A stretch of 64,000 bases of DNA from Bugula neritina. Lineage: Eukaryota > Bryozoa > Gymnolaemata > Cheilostomatida > Bugulidae. Location: positions 8,813,722 to 8,877,721 of the forward strand of contig OZ037766.1 in the NCBI GenBank assembly GCA_964035545.1, read 5' to 3'. Positions 48,201-60,999 of this stretch are shown here, piece after piece. The notes below the pieces were generated by a model that saw only the letters and a program-made list of their open reading frames with translations, had not been told where the DNA came from and made no database searches. Made by a program: the position numbers and the translations under genes. Position 1 is the stretch's first letter, and the number at the start of each line of letters is the position of its first letter.

Positions 48201-50105
48201 AATTCAAACAGTACGCAGACTTCTTCAGCGCAGAACTGCAGAAGGATGGCTACAACGGCATGCATTTCAGCAAGAGCAGAGCTCAGATTGCAGCTACCAA
48301 CATGGAGGCTGAGAAAGTTGATGGCTGCGCTATTTTCTGGAGGGACAATAAGTAAGTCATTTGCATATATTTTGAGTTGACATTACAGTGCAATTTCGTT
48401 TTCCTAAAGTGCCTTCATAGAATGTCTTTGTGTCGTAACATCATTATCTCATCAAGACAAAGGGTTAGATGATCATCATATCATTGCCTACCTTGTATCA
48501 TTACACAAAGACATTGAACTATTCAATGCAGGATGTAGCTTAAACATCATTGCTTTTGAAGAGCAATTATTTTAGTTTTCAGCAGTCTGAGAGTTTCGAA
48601 GTTATATAAGCTTTGTAATAACAAATTAATGGTTCACCTATTGCTATGTGAAGTGTAACGTGTAATGTTGCATGTGATAAATTACTGTTATTTCTGATTG
48701 TTAGGTTCTCTCTAGTGGAACAGACTAACATAGACTTCAGGAAGATAGCTGTGGGGTCCTCCAAGCTTGGTGTAGACAACATGATTAACAGAGTGCAGAC
48801 AAAAGACAACATCGGTGTGTGTTTGTTGCTTGAGACCAAAGAGGCTGTTTGGGACGTCAATAGTGAGTTTATCATCAACTTGCATTACTTATACACACAT
48901 TCAAGTAGATGGTTGTTTCTCACACATAAATTTCAAGAGTTAAGTTTTTCAAGTCTTTCATGAATTAATCAGAAAGCTCAAAATTGCAGACACAGCAACT
49001 ATTTCCAAGAATTAGGTTTTCGTTCTTCAAAAGGAATTGTGTCCCCTCACCTGTGTGCTGCAGCTGCTTTGTATAGTACTACTATCATATAATGTAGATT
49101 TACCAAAAGGGGAGTCTGTCAAGAAACACGTGGTGGTCACAAACACACACATCACGTGGGACCCTGAGTATTCTGACGTCAAACTTATCCAGACCATCAT
49201 GTTGATGAATGAGATAGACTCGTTTGTGGAGCAGCGTCTGGGGCCCGGCAGCAAGCCACCATTGATTATATGCGGTGACTTCAACTCCCTGCCTGAGTCA
49301 GGTAAGGCTTCGTAAGATGTCCACTCTGAGATTAATAACATTGAGTGTAATAAACTTATATTGCATTATAATACAAATTACAGTGTTCAACCTTTTAGCA
49401 CTATTAGAATCATAGGTAAATAAAATACTTAATTTTCTGTTTCAGGTGTTTGTGAGTTTCTCACCAAAGGAAGAATTGCAGCCAATCACAAGGAGTTTAA
49501 AGAATGCGACTATAGCAAAGTTCTGGAGTATTTCAGCAGTGGATCAAAACTGGACAAGCAGGCCACCCACCCTTACCAGCTTCGAAGTGCTTATAGCATG
49601 GATCACATGCCTTTCACCAACTACACGTAAGCAACTTTTAAAATATTTCACTGTAGACATTGTTTTTGTGTTTTCATTATAAAGGCTAAAAAAAACAAAG
49701 CGTATTTTGTAATAGTTTGATTTGCTTATAAAAACATCAACTCTCATAGGCTTGGCTTAACTGAACTCTATTTATCACGTAGTTTATGAAAGAAAGAAAA
49801 GATTTGACCGCACATTGCACATTTTGTAGAAACTAAGTAATTGTTATTATACTGTTTCATAGGATTAACCTTCAAGTATATCAACCTTAGTAGTAATTTG
49901 TTAATTTAAATATTTTAGATACGACTTCAAAGGAGTCATTGATTATATTTTTCACAATCGGCAACTGAAGGCTTTAGGATTACTTGGACAGCTGGACCCC
50001 AATTGGTTCGCTGATAACAAAGTAATTGGCTGCCCTCACCCTCATGTGCATTCGGACCATCTGTCGTTGCTGGTAGAGTTTGAAATCTCCGCTGGAGACT
50101 ACTAA
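36293..50105 (+). CDS. CNOT6: CCR4-type deadenylase (CNOT6/CNOT6L orthologue)
   Basis: Catalytic subunit of the CCR4-NOT complex that shortens mRNA poly(A) tails. Exons: 36293-36413, 36515-36656, 36858-36979, 39929-40024, 45756-45824, 47484-47591, 48144-48351, 48705-48862, 49098-49301, 49446-49626, 49919-50105. All phases agree and give 531 aa, close to vertebrate CNOT6 (about 557). The N-terminus (KYEPP...FTIMS) matches the family. Leucine-rich repeats at about 45-155 (IPPEIVQLPLLQYLNFDNN type) form the CNOT1/CAF1-binding face. The endonuclease/exonuclease/phosphatase domain runs from about 186 to 527. It carries E237 in CLQEVE, D402 and N404 in CGDFNSLPES, D478 in GVIDYIF, and D516-H517 in HSDH. 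All catalytic positions are intact. An AATAAA at 50669-50674 is a plausible poly(A) site. Introns 3 and 4 are long (2.9 and 5.7 kb), and intron 4 contains a separate promoter and ORF. Confidence 0.95.
36980..39928 (+). other. CNOT6 intron 3
   Basis: Long intron between two LRR exons. It includes a C-rich run near 37050 (CCCCCCCCCACCCC) and AT-rich filler. I see no coding exon or clear transposon here. Confidence 0.6.
41880..42075. repeat. Hairpin-bearing non-coding segment in CNOT6 intron 4
   Basis: Contains a perfect 12-bp stem AGATGACACCTC / GAGGTGTCATCT with an 8-base loop (42032-42063), and a direct repeat AAGTGGCAGGCT at about 41889 and 41949. It could be the remnant of a small transposon or a structured RNA element. 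No family assigned. Confidence 0.45.
43724..43728 (-). promoter_or_regulatory. Inverted CCAAT box
   Basis: ATTGG (CCAAT on the minus strand) lies about 50 bases upstream of the TATA box at 43776, the spacing usual for NF-Y-type elements. Part of the promoter proposed for the ORF at 44070. Confidence 0.4.
43776..43782 (+). promoter_or_regulatory. TATA box of an internal promoter
   Basis: TATATAA in a locally GC-richer stretch (43640-43860). Transcription would begin near 43806. A first untranslated exon would run to the GTAAGT donor at 43958, and it contains a two-codon upstream ORF (ATG CCG TAG, 43829-43837). The acceptor TGCTTTTAG ends at 44069, directly before the ORF's ATG. Confidence 0.55.
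44070..44927 (+). CDS. Orphan ORF in CNOT6 intron 4, or alternative first coding exon
   Basis: 285 codons from an ATG placed exactly at a splice acceptor. I do not recognise the family. Residues 1-40 are basic and Cys-containing (CEGCRKVQKETC). Residues 45-95 are Ser/Asp-rich and probably disordered. Residues 98-120 are Lys/Glu-rich and helical. Residues about 122-240 look folded, with aromatic and His residues (CRQCIESYTHALHQHQHNQM; FVNWSIGDATFQMKEHGYY). The last about 40 residues change character to Ser/Phe/Cys-rich. A GTAAGA donor at 44797 falls in phase 1, exactly the phase of CNOT6 exon 5 at 45756. Splicing there would drop the odd tail and fuse residues 1-242 to the nuclease domain. Otherwise it is a nested gene ending at 44927, with an AATAAA at 45510-45515. 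No transposase-like motif is visible. Confidence 0.6.
   Translation: MGRARRRAKSDILTTNSCEGCRKVQKETCLPPSQKCHRNSSSEIYQKSLIDYESETDSAIDTASIISSSDSRSITSSSESTSSLELSLLDDGSIYSSQSHSKRSAKKSKTAVVSIAKLEKEEAELDLQALALYVTGVPFQKFTSKDSCRQCIESYTHALHQHQHNQMRAFGIEDSFSVDLRNLAIDIHVEEFVNWSIGDATFQMKEHGYYVTPNGATYYTDLPMEPSSLTRHLMIPPSERALCKTAIYTYSQSTKPPSPWFLSSCGFKWFFVFYSCLSCSFEQKA
45510..45515 (+). terminator. Possible poly(A) signal for the nested ORF
   Basis: AATAAA 583 bases after the ORF stop and 240 bases before CNOT6 exon 5. It would serve the nested-gene reading. It is also expected by chance in AT-rich DNA. Confidence 0.25.
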
Positions 50106-53100
50106 AAAAGATTTCGGAATATTGACAATGTTCACTGATCTACTACAGCTTTACCTGCATGGCTCATGGCATGAGAGTACACGCAATGCCTTCAGAATTA
50201 TCCTATAACATTTTTTTTAATTTAAATTGACCTAGATAAGATTTTGCACACATTTGTCTATTATAGATTGCTTTTCATTGCCACCCACAGGCTCCTTGTT
50301 TTTTTTATAATCAAAGCTTTCATTTTTCTTTGTACATGCATACATTAATTGTAAAAATTGTATATTTGATTTATAATAACTTGAAATAACTCTTTTTTCG
50401 CTAAAAAGCTTTTTTTCTATTACAAGTTTTTTTATGACTGTAAGCATATCTAGTATCTTAGAGCAACTTTATCAGCCATGTATCATTTTAATGGGAATTA
50501 GTGTCTAAACTTTGGAATAGCTGTATCGCTAATATATACATTTTGTCATGTGATCTGGTTTCCTTTTAAAATGCTGAGTGAGGTATTGCGAAATCGTAGG
50601 CTGGAACATTCAATTATTTTGAGTAATGCTCTTTTTGATCTGTCTGTAGATATTGCTAACTTGTAAATAATAAAAATTACCCTTGACAATATAATTACTT
50701 CAAAACTAACTTCAATCAGTACTGGTTCATCTTACAATGAGGTATGATTAATTATTCCACTCCAAAATAAAGTTGTCAAACATTGTAAATTTTTAGCAGT
50801 TCAAATTATCAAATAAATATGCAAATCAGACCAAAAATTGACATTAAATAACAAAACTAATATTGTTTTTGACAGCTATAAATCTATAAATTGTAATACA
50901 ATGTGCACCTAGCTCACAGTAAATACAATCTACTTCCCTTGTTCTATGTTATACAAGCCATATTAGTAAATTCTGGCGCTCTTGCATTCCTTGCTGGCTT
51001 GTATAATTAATAGAATTTGGTAGGAGTATTTTGAATGGCGGCCTCAACTTTTCTCCATTTAAATTTCTATGGGACAATATCTTGATTCACGTCACTTTAA
51101 CTTGTATGTAAAATAAAATTTTAATTGTGAGAATGCATCCCGAGCTATAAATTGCTGCCAAGCAAAATGAAGTGATACAAGTTTCGCCCAGCTATCTATA
51201 TGTTGAAAGTGCATTTGCACTTTTAATGTTATAACTGGACTGGTTTCAAAACTGCATTATAGCCCTAACTGTAAGTCAGAGTTATTGGTGAACTGAGACT
51301 TAGCTGCTGGCATAAATATGACAAGATTGCTGTCTGCTGTCATTCACTGCCCAAGCCTTGAAGAAGTGTGTAGCTGTTTTCAGCCAAAATTTCTTTGTTA
51401 TATTGAATTAAAATCTAATACCATATTTTAAGACTGATAACACTATAAAGGTATATGTTTTTGCTGCAAAAGAAACTATCACTGCGATTTCTAAATATTT
51501 ATCAAGATGACTGGTAATTTTTAGTCTATTTTTGGGCATAAATTAAATCTTCTAAAATCTAAATAAACATGAAAATTGTAGCCTTAACGTTTATCATTAG
51601 CCTAGTTGCCCAGATAATTATAAAGCCATATGAAATTTTGCTTTAAACCAGTGAAGTAAATGCTAATTGCTGCTGAAAATAAAGGATAAGGCAAGAAATA
51701 AAGAAGTAAAAGCCATCAGTAGACAAAATACAATCAAAATGCTATTATTCTTATGGTAGCTTTTCATAGGGCGAAACTCAAACTAACTTTTTTATTGGTG
51801 CCAATAGCAACAAATAGAAGTTAGTATTTAAATACTGAAAAGACAGCTTGCTTACTGAAACATGATTCAAAGATATAAAAAAAGATTAAATGAGGCTTAA
51901 CACGTTAATCTCAATTATGAAAATAAAATTATAGTTGATGGATTATGCTTATATTTTAAGATTAGGGTTACTAACCTCTCAAATTAAGTACCTTTTAAAA
52001 GCTCACTGTAGCGATACGTTTCAATATTCCATAAAGTTGGATAAATTTTGACTTGATTCCCATAAAAGCTGTTTAAATCACCATTTCTTTCGTGAACAGA
52101 AAGACAGGCCTTTATAATGCCAGACATTTAGACAAGTTGAGGGTTTCAATATGCAAAGACAATGTTACCCGAACTAGACAGTCATGCAAGGCGTAATAGA
52201 AAGTCCAGTAAATTTGAGCTACTGAATTATGCAGGTTTTGTATAATTTTAGGTTAGGCTAGGCTATACTTCTATATAATCAATTTACATAACAAGCATAT
52301 TGTAAAATCTTATGATTGCAGAGGCCATATCAACTTTTAATGTTGTAGCTACCTAACTTTAGTAATTCAGTGATAGTGATTAGAATTATCAATACTCTGT
52401 CATTGGTATTGTTTATATATGTACATATGTATATATTCTTTTCATCCACACATGCAAGTAAAGAGAGTTCCTGTTTTTTCTACCTCCAGACTTTAAAGTA
52501 TTCAATTATGTATTGATTAGTTTATATTATTATTAGGTTGAGGTAAGATACTCATAATAGCTAACTTGCAGCTTAAACAATTATTAAACAAAGTTTAACC
52601 ATGCATGGCTATGCTTTTGCTAAAAAAATCAATGCTGCTTCAGTTATTTCAACTCTACCTGGAATTCTTTTATAGTTCCCATGGAACTTTAACAAATTGA
52701 GTTTTTCACTAAGAGAGGTGAATGTATTAAGGCACTTTTGAACTAAAATATGTTTATAATTTTTTGAAAATATTTTTCAAGGAATGATTTTCAGTTTAGC
52801 CAAACAAAATTGCCAAAGAAAGTTTTAAAAAAACTTTTTGCAATATATCACATACTTTTTCGCTAAAGTTCTAAAAAGAATTAAAACTGACGGGATATAC
52901 CTAACTGACGAACATGAAAAAAATTCACTACCTTACTTTATTTAAAATAATAAATCGCAGCATTTTTAGCCAGCCAAAACCAGTTTGCTAGGTTCATGGC
53001 TTAAAGACATGTTTTGAAAATAAAGTAAAGCTTTGATTAATTAATTAAAGTCCACCAACAGGTGTCAAAAGTGTTTATTACTTTTTATATAAAAAGCCTA

Positions 53101-54984
53101 TAATATGAGTGAGTTTCATGCGTTACTTTAGATTTGTTTAAGTAGGTCGAATGACAAAAATTATTGCAAGGTGTATTATGTACACCGGTAGTTGTATTTT
53201 AGCAGAAATGGTACTATAGAAATACTATTTTTCTACGTCATACACAATTTTAAGCTTTTAGTAAAACTTGATATATTGAAAACCACTGATTGAAGTATGA
53301 TAATTATTTTGGAAGTTTGCCAAGTATATATAGATAGAACTCTGTGAGTGCAAAGCATCATAAAACTTATTTTTGTAGTTTCAATTGACTTGCAAAACAA
53401 AATTGGAAGTCAAAAGAATTATGCAGGCTCATATTTCTCAGAGACCATTTACTGATGAACAGTTTAGTTGTGATAAAAAATCCATTTTAGTTACCTCAAA
53501 TTTTAATAAAACTTTTATGGTAATTCCATGCATCAACTAATCAACATAATATTATTGAGTTAATATTTCATTAGCAGATACATTGTTCTATCTTTACTGT
53601 ATGAAAATATAAAATAAAAACATGTTAAAATTGAAAAGCAGAATCACAAATCTTTAAAATACAAGGTAAACATATTTCACTAAAAATTACAAGAATATGA
53701 AGAGTATACAGGTTTTTATCTGATCTCTTTTAGTGCTCAAGTCTGTTAATCAAGTCTACATACTTTTTTTACGCAATCAGTTTGTCCACATTAGAGTTTG
53801 CTTCATAAAAAATTAATCATACAGCAAATATTATTTGTTTATGGTTTAATACCTTCAAAGTAACTGGTTGTGATCGGTTATGGTTGTTTACAAATGCAGC
53901 ATCCCATCTAATTCACCTTTCATGAAATTCAATATGTTATGTCAATCAGGCCAGTTACATATTTTTCTTTTATTGCAATGTTCAGTTTTTTCACAAGCAA
54001 GTTTGCTTCATAAAAAATTATCAACCTTACAGTCAATATTATTTGTTTATGGCTTACTACTTTCAAAGTAGTTATTTGTGCTGGGCTTTATTTACAATTT
54101 CAATATTTAATAATAGTGCGCTGTCTTGGAAGTTAAATAGTTATAGCTGCATCTAACACCCCTTGTAAAATTCAGCAATGGCTAGTATGTTATGGTTTAA
54201 TTTAGTATACTTGCTCTAGTTTGTGAAGTATATTAGTATATAAATTCACAACTTAAATAATACAAAATTGAGCTCAGCAATAGAATCCTGGAGAATTATT
54301 CTGCCAACCCCAATACATAAGCAACAAACTTTGCGCATAGCATTGCAACACATAACTGCAGTAAGCATCACCCTGCAGTGTTGTGAAGTATACACATTTA
54401 CTGGAGTGCTAATAGCCTTATATCTGTGTATATCTGCATTCTCAAACTGTAGAATAATAAAAATCTTTGTATTGTCACCATGAAAAAATTGAAAAGAATG
54501 TATTTCTTTCAATATAAATACAAATGTGATTCAAATGTATCAACAGTTACATAAGAGAGATTTTAGTTTAAAGCCCAATGAGCAATTGCTTTTAAAAAGT
54601 AAAGTAATGCCAAGTTACTATAGAAACAGTACCAAGATAGAGAATTAAAGAAAATACAATGAACTGGTACTAAGTATAGAAATACAATATCAACTTTTGA
54701 CTGTAATTAAAGAATATCGTAAGGTTGACCACTTTTCTAAAAAAATGATTGACTGTCTAAATTTGTCACAATTACAACTGGCAGAATTATAATGTACCCT
54801 TAAAATACATGATACTGAAGAGATTACAAGAGACCATACCAGAAAACTACTGATATAAAACAGGATATTAATTTATGTATGCTTTGGTTTATGTAAACCT
54901 TCACACATTAGATACAGCTATATATAAATATTTGGCAAAGAAGAGTTACTGAGATTGTGATAAAGAGATTTCCAGCATGTTAGC
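50106..54984. other. Convergent spacer between CNOT6 and the TMEM72-like gene
   Basis: Begins with the CNOT6 3' UTR (AATAAA at 50669-50674). The remaining 4.3 kb is AT-rich and without a supported exon. One diverged tandem duplication occurs at 53795-54240. Open frames at 53880 and 54246-54512 show no family resemblance or splice context. Confidence 0.55.
53795..54240. repeat. Diverged tandem duplication, about 205-bp unit
   Basis: GTTTGCTTCATAAAAAATTA begins both copies (about 53798 and 54001). It is followed by shared TATTATTTGTTTATGG and TTTCAAAGTA blocks and by related GCAGCATC/GCTGCATCTAA segments. Indels show that the duplication is old. Confidence 0.5.
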
Positions 54985-57900
54985 TTAGGCTTCCATAATG
55001 CCATCTTGTTCAGCTAAAGATCTGTCTTGTGCGTTTGATATGAGAGCAGCACCACTCTGTATAGATATTGTGTCTCCGTATTGGTTTGGCATCTCGTTGG
55101 CAATAGATCCACCAGAACCCAGCTCTTCTGAGGTCCTATCAAGCCTGCCCAACGTATAGCATTACTATCATCACGTCATCAACATGGCATACTGAAGTGT
55201 GATTTGACATGATAACAAATTCCACAACATTTTGACTTTCAAGTATTCTATTCCAAAAGTTCACATGATTATATATTGCAAAACATGTGTACACTAATCT
55301 ATACTAAGATGCAATCAGCTTTAAGAGCTGTAATTTGATGATGAAATGTTTCTTAAGCATGGATAATATTATCAATTTGTAGAGACTTATTGATAAACAA
55401 TAAAAATGCACTTGGTATATTACTAGAATTGTGTTTTTTTTCATATAACATCATATTAATAGGCAATAAATGCAGACATTTTTAGGTTAAAAAACTCAAA
55501 TAAGCAGTGGTAGAAGGTAAAGTGTACCCCAACCCTACCATATACAGCTATTTAACAATAATATAGATGAAATTGATAATAAAAATTGTGTGTTCCCCCA
55601 TAGTTTGACATAGTATTTGTGATGCACTGCTCCATGAAAAATTAAAAGCCAAAACGAACACATCATTATAGCTATTGCCATAATATTTACTTAAATAGCT
55701 TCACTATTGAATAACTTGCATATAAGAAAAACAAAAAGTTGCCTAATTCACTATAAGTATGATAATGCAATGACACAAATTGTTTCCTCTATATTAGACA
55801 TGAGTTGGCAATAAATATGTGCTCTGGCAAGTGACAGCTGCATAGAAGTTATGCCCAATACATGCCAACAAGACAACTCTAGAATATAGCTGCTTAGAGT
55901 ACTAAATAATATTACTAGTTGCCAAGTGTAACAAACCTGTTATATGTATTGTTGCCGGAGCTCTGAGAAGATAACTCTGGTAAATGTAGCTGACTATTAG
56001 TAAGAGATTTGAGGAAGTAGAAGAGTGCTGACATCAATACCATTGTACCTGCGGAATATATTTCCTGTATAAAGCTTTCTTTAATAGTTCTTTTAATTTT
56101 ATAACCCTGTCATTAACTATAGAACAATGTTCTTGATTTTAGATGATGTAATGCGTAAGTCTTATTCATGCTTATAGCAGGACTAATCAAAAGTGTTGCT
56201 GCTGTACACGCTTATGGGAGTTTAATTAATGGTCATCATTGTTACTTACAATTCTATAGGCTATTTAAAAAAGGCTATAGCTTCAAGTTTACATGCAGCT
56301 ACTCAGTTTATTGCTCCTATTGCAAAGGAATGTAGGAACATAATTTAAATTGTTTGTGGAATTGTATAACTATCTGTAGTCTTCCATTTACAGACACACT
56401 TGGATAATCTAGAGATTATTAATAACCCTAATTTATTCACATTGAACAAAGTTTCCTGAAAATGCTATCAATAAAAGCATTCTTAGAGAGCAAAAGTAAT
56501 TTTTCGTGGAACATAATTTGAAATGCATAACTAAGGTCGCCATTTGAATTTTTTGTCAATAATAAAGTTCAGTAAAATGACATAATACATAATATAAAAG
56601 AACACCAAGCAAAGATAACAGCTTCCTTATAATATTATAGTGCCTAAATGACTTAATACATCCAAGCCTATCTGCCTGAAACTTGAAAACTCAATCGTAA
56701 ATAAAAACAAGAGACAAGTTTGTTAAATACCTGCAATCACAGAGAGCCACGCTTCTCCCTCCAATAAGAAATTATGTATTAGACAGAAGACAGACAGAAG
56801 TAAATATAGCAAAGCTTTACGCCAGTCATCTATGAGTAAGACAAAACTCCAACATCTCAGACACGATTGGCTTAAATCCCTGGGAAAAACATACGAAATG
56901 GACAGATAAGTGTAAACCAGATAATAAAGGCTGCTTGAAAACTAGCCAACAAATAGAGAGTTGGATAGTAACATTCATGCTTTGCCTTATTGATTAGAGT
57001 GAAGAAACTACCAATATATGATTGAATCATCATGAAAGCAGCATGTTGTAGGATTTAGATAAAATAATCAAATTATTTGTAGTAAAACTAAATTCTAGAA
57101 ATGTAAAAATTATGGAGCCTGACATGTCTCTTGTAAAATTCTCGGAAACATAAAAAGACTGATTTTTACAATTTCACAAGCGAATTAAAAATTAATCTAA
57201 GTTGAATGAGTTTCAGTTTTTTGAAAACAACTGTTCCTTGATCAATTTAAAACTTAGAAATTGTTTAAGAAAAATCTTCAAATATAGTTCTTGTACTTCA
57301 CAATTTATGCTAGAATTTTCAAAATTGCTGATATTCATTTTTAAAATAATTACAACTGTACACCATCTTAGGGAAAATAGGAACAAGATGGATTAACTAG
57401 AAATCAATAAATCTGGACTCTAGAGGTACTAAACATGTATAGATATTCCAAGTTTTATATACAGGACATCTGGTACTAAAGGGACAATATTGTAAACAAA
57501 AAACTCTACAGAGTCAAATTAGAAAAAAAATTTTGAAATTGAAAATTTAGATTTCTGAAGATGCTATAACATTTCTAATGACCCATTCAAAGGGAGTGAA
57601 GTGAGCTTGCTACAGCTAGTATAGCAATGCAGCATATAAAGGTTAACTACACACAGCTACTAAAGCAGGACTCAGCAGCTAGCAACATTACATTTCCTAT
57701 ACTGAGTTACGTATAGGTAAATCACATGTTTTCACTAAAAATCATGGTAGAGATTAACTGAGTTAATAATAGGCAAATAATAATAAAAAGGTAAGCAAGA
57801 TGTTAACATGACCTATAAGAATGTTAGCAAACATACCCTTGACATTCACTTATGAGATAGTGCACCAGAAAGACCGTTTCAAAAACAGACATGACGATAG

Positions 57901-58599
57901 CCACCGCTCTAAAATTCAACACAGTAGTGATGCACCATAACATAGCAGTTGGATTAGTGATAAGATACAGCTGGAAAGCGTGCAGAAATACTTTGTTACA
58001 TTAATTGTGAAAACTTGTGCAAAATATAAAATATTCCCCAAACCAGTAGAAGGTCTGAACTGAGACTAATTAAAAGAATTTTTTCCATTGCATATTTTGT
58101 ACTTTTGGTCATAGCACACTTTCCCTCCTTTGCTGATGCAAATATCTAAATTTTAGGTAAAATTCTCTTGAAATTTTATTATTTGCACATTGGCAAATCT
58201 TAACAGCTGGTAATTCCTCAACCATTAAAATATATGAGTTTCTACAGTTTTAAAGTAACTGATAACATATAAACAATAGACATAAAAACAGTCAAACTAC
58301 GATTTTTTATAGTCATTTGATAGCACTTACATGATATAGTAACCAACCATCTCCTTTGTGAAAATTACTTCTATTCCAATACCCCATAACACTGAAATAC
58401 AAAAGTTCTTTACTCGTCAGAAGATATTTTATAGATATTCAACAAAAATTATGTACACAGAATCAGTTTCCACATCTTTTCAATATCTTGATACTGAGAA
58501 ATATAATATCATACCTAAAGCTGTGGCTATTCCCCAGATTCTGCAGAACCACACAAAGTACTCGATACAGCCCTGTTTGGTCTGTTCACTGAGAGCCAT
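54985..58599 (-). CDS. TMEM72: TMEM72-like four-helix membrane protein
   Basis: Integral membrane protein of unknown biochemical role; the vertebrate member is known from kidney. Exons in transcript order: 58599-58515, 58391-58331, 57908-57837, 56879-56731, 56048-55937, 55144-54985. Phases agree and give 212 aa. The start CRIWGIATALVLWGIGIEV resembles the TMEM72 first segment in spacing and Gly pattern. Hydrophobic helices lie at about 12-40, 46-68, 95-113 and 116-135. The motif FETVFLVHYL followed by a Cys, then KALLYLLLSVFCLIHNF, follows the family order. The tail (140-212) is polar, Ser/Asn-rich and shorter than in vertebrates. The exon with the ATG is preceded by CTGGTTTAG, so an upstream untranslated exon is likely. 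Orthology is by remembered family pattern, not a search. Confidence 0.8.
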
Positions 58600-59532
58600 T
58601 TTGTAAACACTGTCTAAACCAGATTGTTTAATTAAAACACAATGGGCCTGCCTGCCTTATATGTGACACACCATCACTGCCAATTCACCTGCAAACACAT
58701 CAATAATTACTTACTGACTGATTGATTATATAAATTAAATAATAGTATAAATATACATTTGTTGACTTATTGAAGCATGTAAAAAAAAGCAACATAGTTA
58801 TCATGTTTTGTAATAACCTAAAGTCATGTTGTAGTGCAATAGCTTATATCAAAGATGGCCTAATGTTGCGATGGTTGTGTAGCCTGTGATAATGGTGCCT
58901 GTGTCTATTTCGTTTTCAAACCTATATAAATTGAGGTACACACTGTATTGTGATGGAAACAAAGGTAACAAGGCTAAACTCAATCAGCTAGTTATATTTA
59001 AACTCATGGTCCAAAGTTATAACACCAAGTACTAAGGAGGTTAATGCTTATACTTAGTCTGAAACTGTTAAAATAAACATACAAAATTACCAATAAATCA
59101 AATAAAGTTGACTTAAATTTTGGTAAGCATAAATTTTTACTTTATTTTGAAGCAATGACCATGATAATAATGAACACAGTTTACTTTCAGCTTTTCAGCT
59201 ACATTTATGACTAACAATAAATATAAAATGACATTACCTTAATTCAAAGCTTACTAGCACTAGTAGTTCTACTAAAGCTGCAACTACTACCACTAGTACC
59301 ACTAAAACTACTACCAATTATATTGAGAAATATCAGTGATGAGTACGAGTTATTGCAAAAACCAAAAATATTACATTAACTGTCTCATTGCATTTTTATT
59401 TACTTTTAATAATGTGCAATTGCATTTACTTTTAGTTTTACTAAATTACTAACTAATAAAAAAGTTAATTAATTTTACTATATCAAATACAGTATCAATT
59501 TGATACTGTGTTTGGTACAGTAAATTTAATTC

Positions 59533-60520
59533 ACTAACACCAACAATAAGAGCAACACTAAGCGTAGGGCCACACAGGGCGTACTTTTGCGGTAAAAAAA
59601 TTTGCACCACAAATAGAAAAAGGTGTCCACTGTACACTAATTACACTTGTTGACAATACTGAATCACCCCTCATTCACACTTTGCTGTACCGTACGACTT
59701 GACAGCAAAAACAAACGGTTCGTCAACATGAGTTCACACACTGAAAAAAAGTACAATGCATGACGTTGAGCTGTGACCAATCACCATTAAGCTAATTCTT
59801 GTCTGCCATGAGCTGTAAGCTTTTGGATATTATTTACATATTTGTCGCCACATTCTTCTCAAAAGATGTGATATAAATGTGATTGACTAGATAAAAACAA
59901 CTAAAAGAAGAAAACTCTCTTTTAAATATATGTGTCCTTTAAGTAATTATGCAAACTAATTTGGTTTGTGTGTTTTATGTAATTAGTAAAAACTAGATTT
60001 TTAGGCTAGGCTTAATTTAAACGAGCTGGATAAAGATTTTTTTCAATCTCACGAAATTATGGAGTTAAATAAATTAAATCAACAATAAGCAATTAAAATA
60101 AACCAGCAGGAAATATTCTTTAAATTTCAGTACCATAGTAACTCTGCCCAATAAGAGCCTGGCGCGATTTTTTGAATAAAGCAGGGTTTGATCAACACAG
60201 CAACGTATATCGGGGTACGATTGAGCCTGGATGGGAACAAAAATGTCTGACATTTGCTGTTATGGCGTATGGTACGGCAAAGTGTCATTCAGCATTCTCA
60301 ATGCGTGTAATTTGTAGCACTAAAGAAACGTGGGCTCGCTAAATAACCAAGCTAATTAAGTAACGACGGCAGAAAATATTCGCACTTGTCATTCAGCAAT
60401 CTCGATGCATGAAATTTGTATACAGTGGACACTTTTTCTACTTGTGGTGCGAATTTTCCTCTTTGAAAATACGCACCGTGGGGCCCTACGCTTAGTGTTG
60501 CTCTTATTGTAGGTGTTAGT
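59533..60520. mobile_element. Foldback/MITE-type element with about 105-bp terminal inverted repeats
   Basis: The left end (59533-59637) and inverted right end (60418-60520) match over about 105 bases, beginning ACTAACACC(A/T)ACAATAAGAG and ending GTCCACTGTA. A further inner inverted block pairs 59671-59697 with 60266-60293 (CACTTTGC(C/T)GTACC). The interior has a diverged repeat (CATTCAGCA...CTC.ATGC.TG) near 60286 and 60391. There is no transposase ORF, so it is non-autonomous. Superfamily not assigned. Confidence 0.75.
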
Positions 60521-60966
60521 GTAGGGCCACACGACGCAGGGTTCCTTCATGCTGGTTCAAACTTTTGAAAACCCTTTCCGATAACGACCTGGTACACACA
60601 ATGCGTGTGTTGTGGGTGCGGAAATTTATTAGCTAATGATGTTGAAGTTTAATTTTACTGCTCGCCTACAGAGGTTTGTTTTTAAATCTGCGTCACTGGC
60701 AAAGTGACTTTAGATATTATAAAAGCAAAAATCTGAACTACAAAAAACTGTTTTAATTCAGTTTGCTAAAAACTAAAATGCGAATTGAAATAAAAAGTGT
60801 GCTCGCTAAATGGTAATTAGCCAATTAGATCAAACTCGCACAAGCTTTCTGCCCTTCTCGCTCAGCATGCTACTCACATGAAAACCCGCACACAACAGCC
60901 AACTTCTGGGCTGGACGAGTTCCCACATCTTGCCCGCGAGGGGTAACCCGCGTCGTGTAGCCCTAC
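60521..60966. mobile_element. Second, related foldback element
   Basis: Terminal inverted repeats of about 22-25 bases: GTAGGGCCACACGACGCAGG at left, and the inverse GTAGGGCTACACGACGCGGG at right. It abuts the larger element and shares the GTAGGGCC.CAC core found about 27 bases inside that element's ends (left copy at 59565). The interior is non-coding. Confidence 0.65.
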
Positions 60967-60999
60967 GCTTAGAGTTAGTGAGTGGCACTCACTTTAGTA

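Noticed and set aside
54246-54512. Overlapping open frames on both strands
   Set aside because: No start context, no splice partners and no recognisable motif. The overlap of two strands suggests chance.
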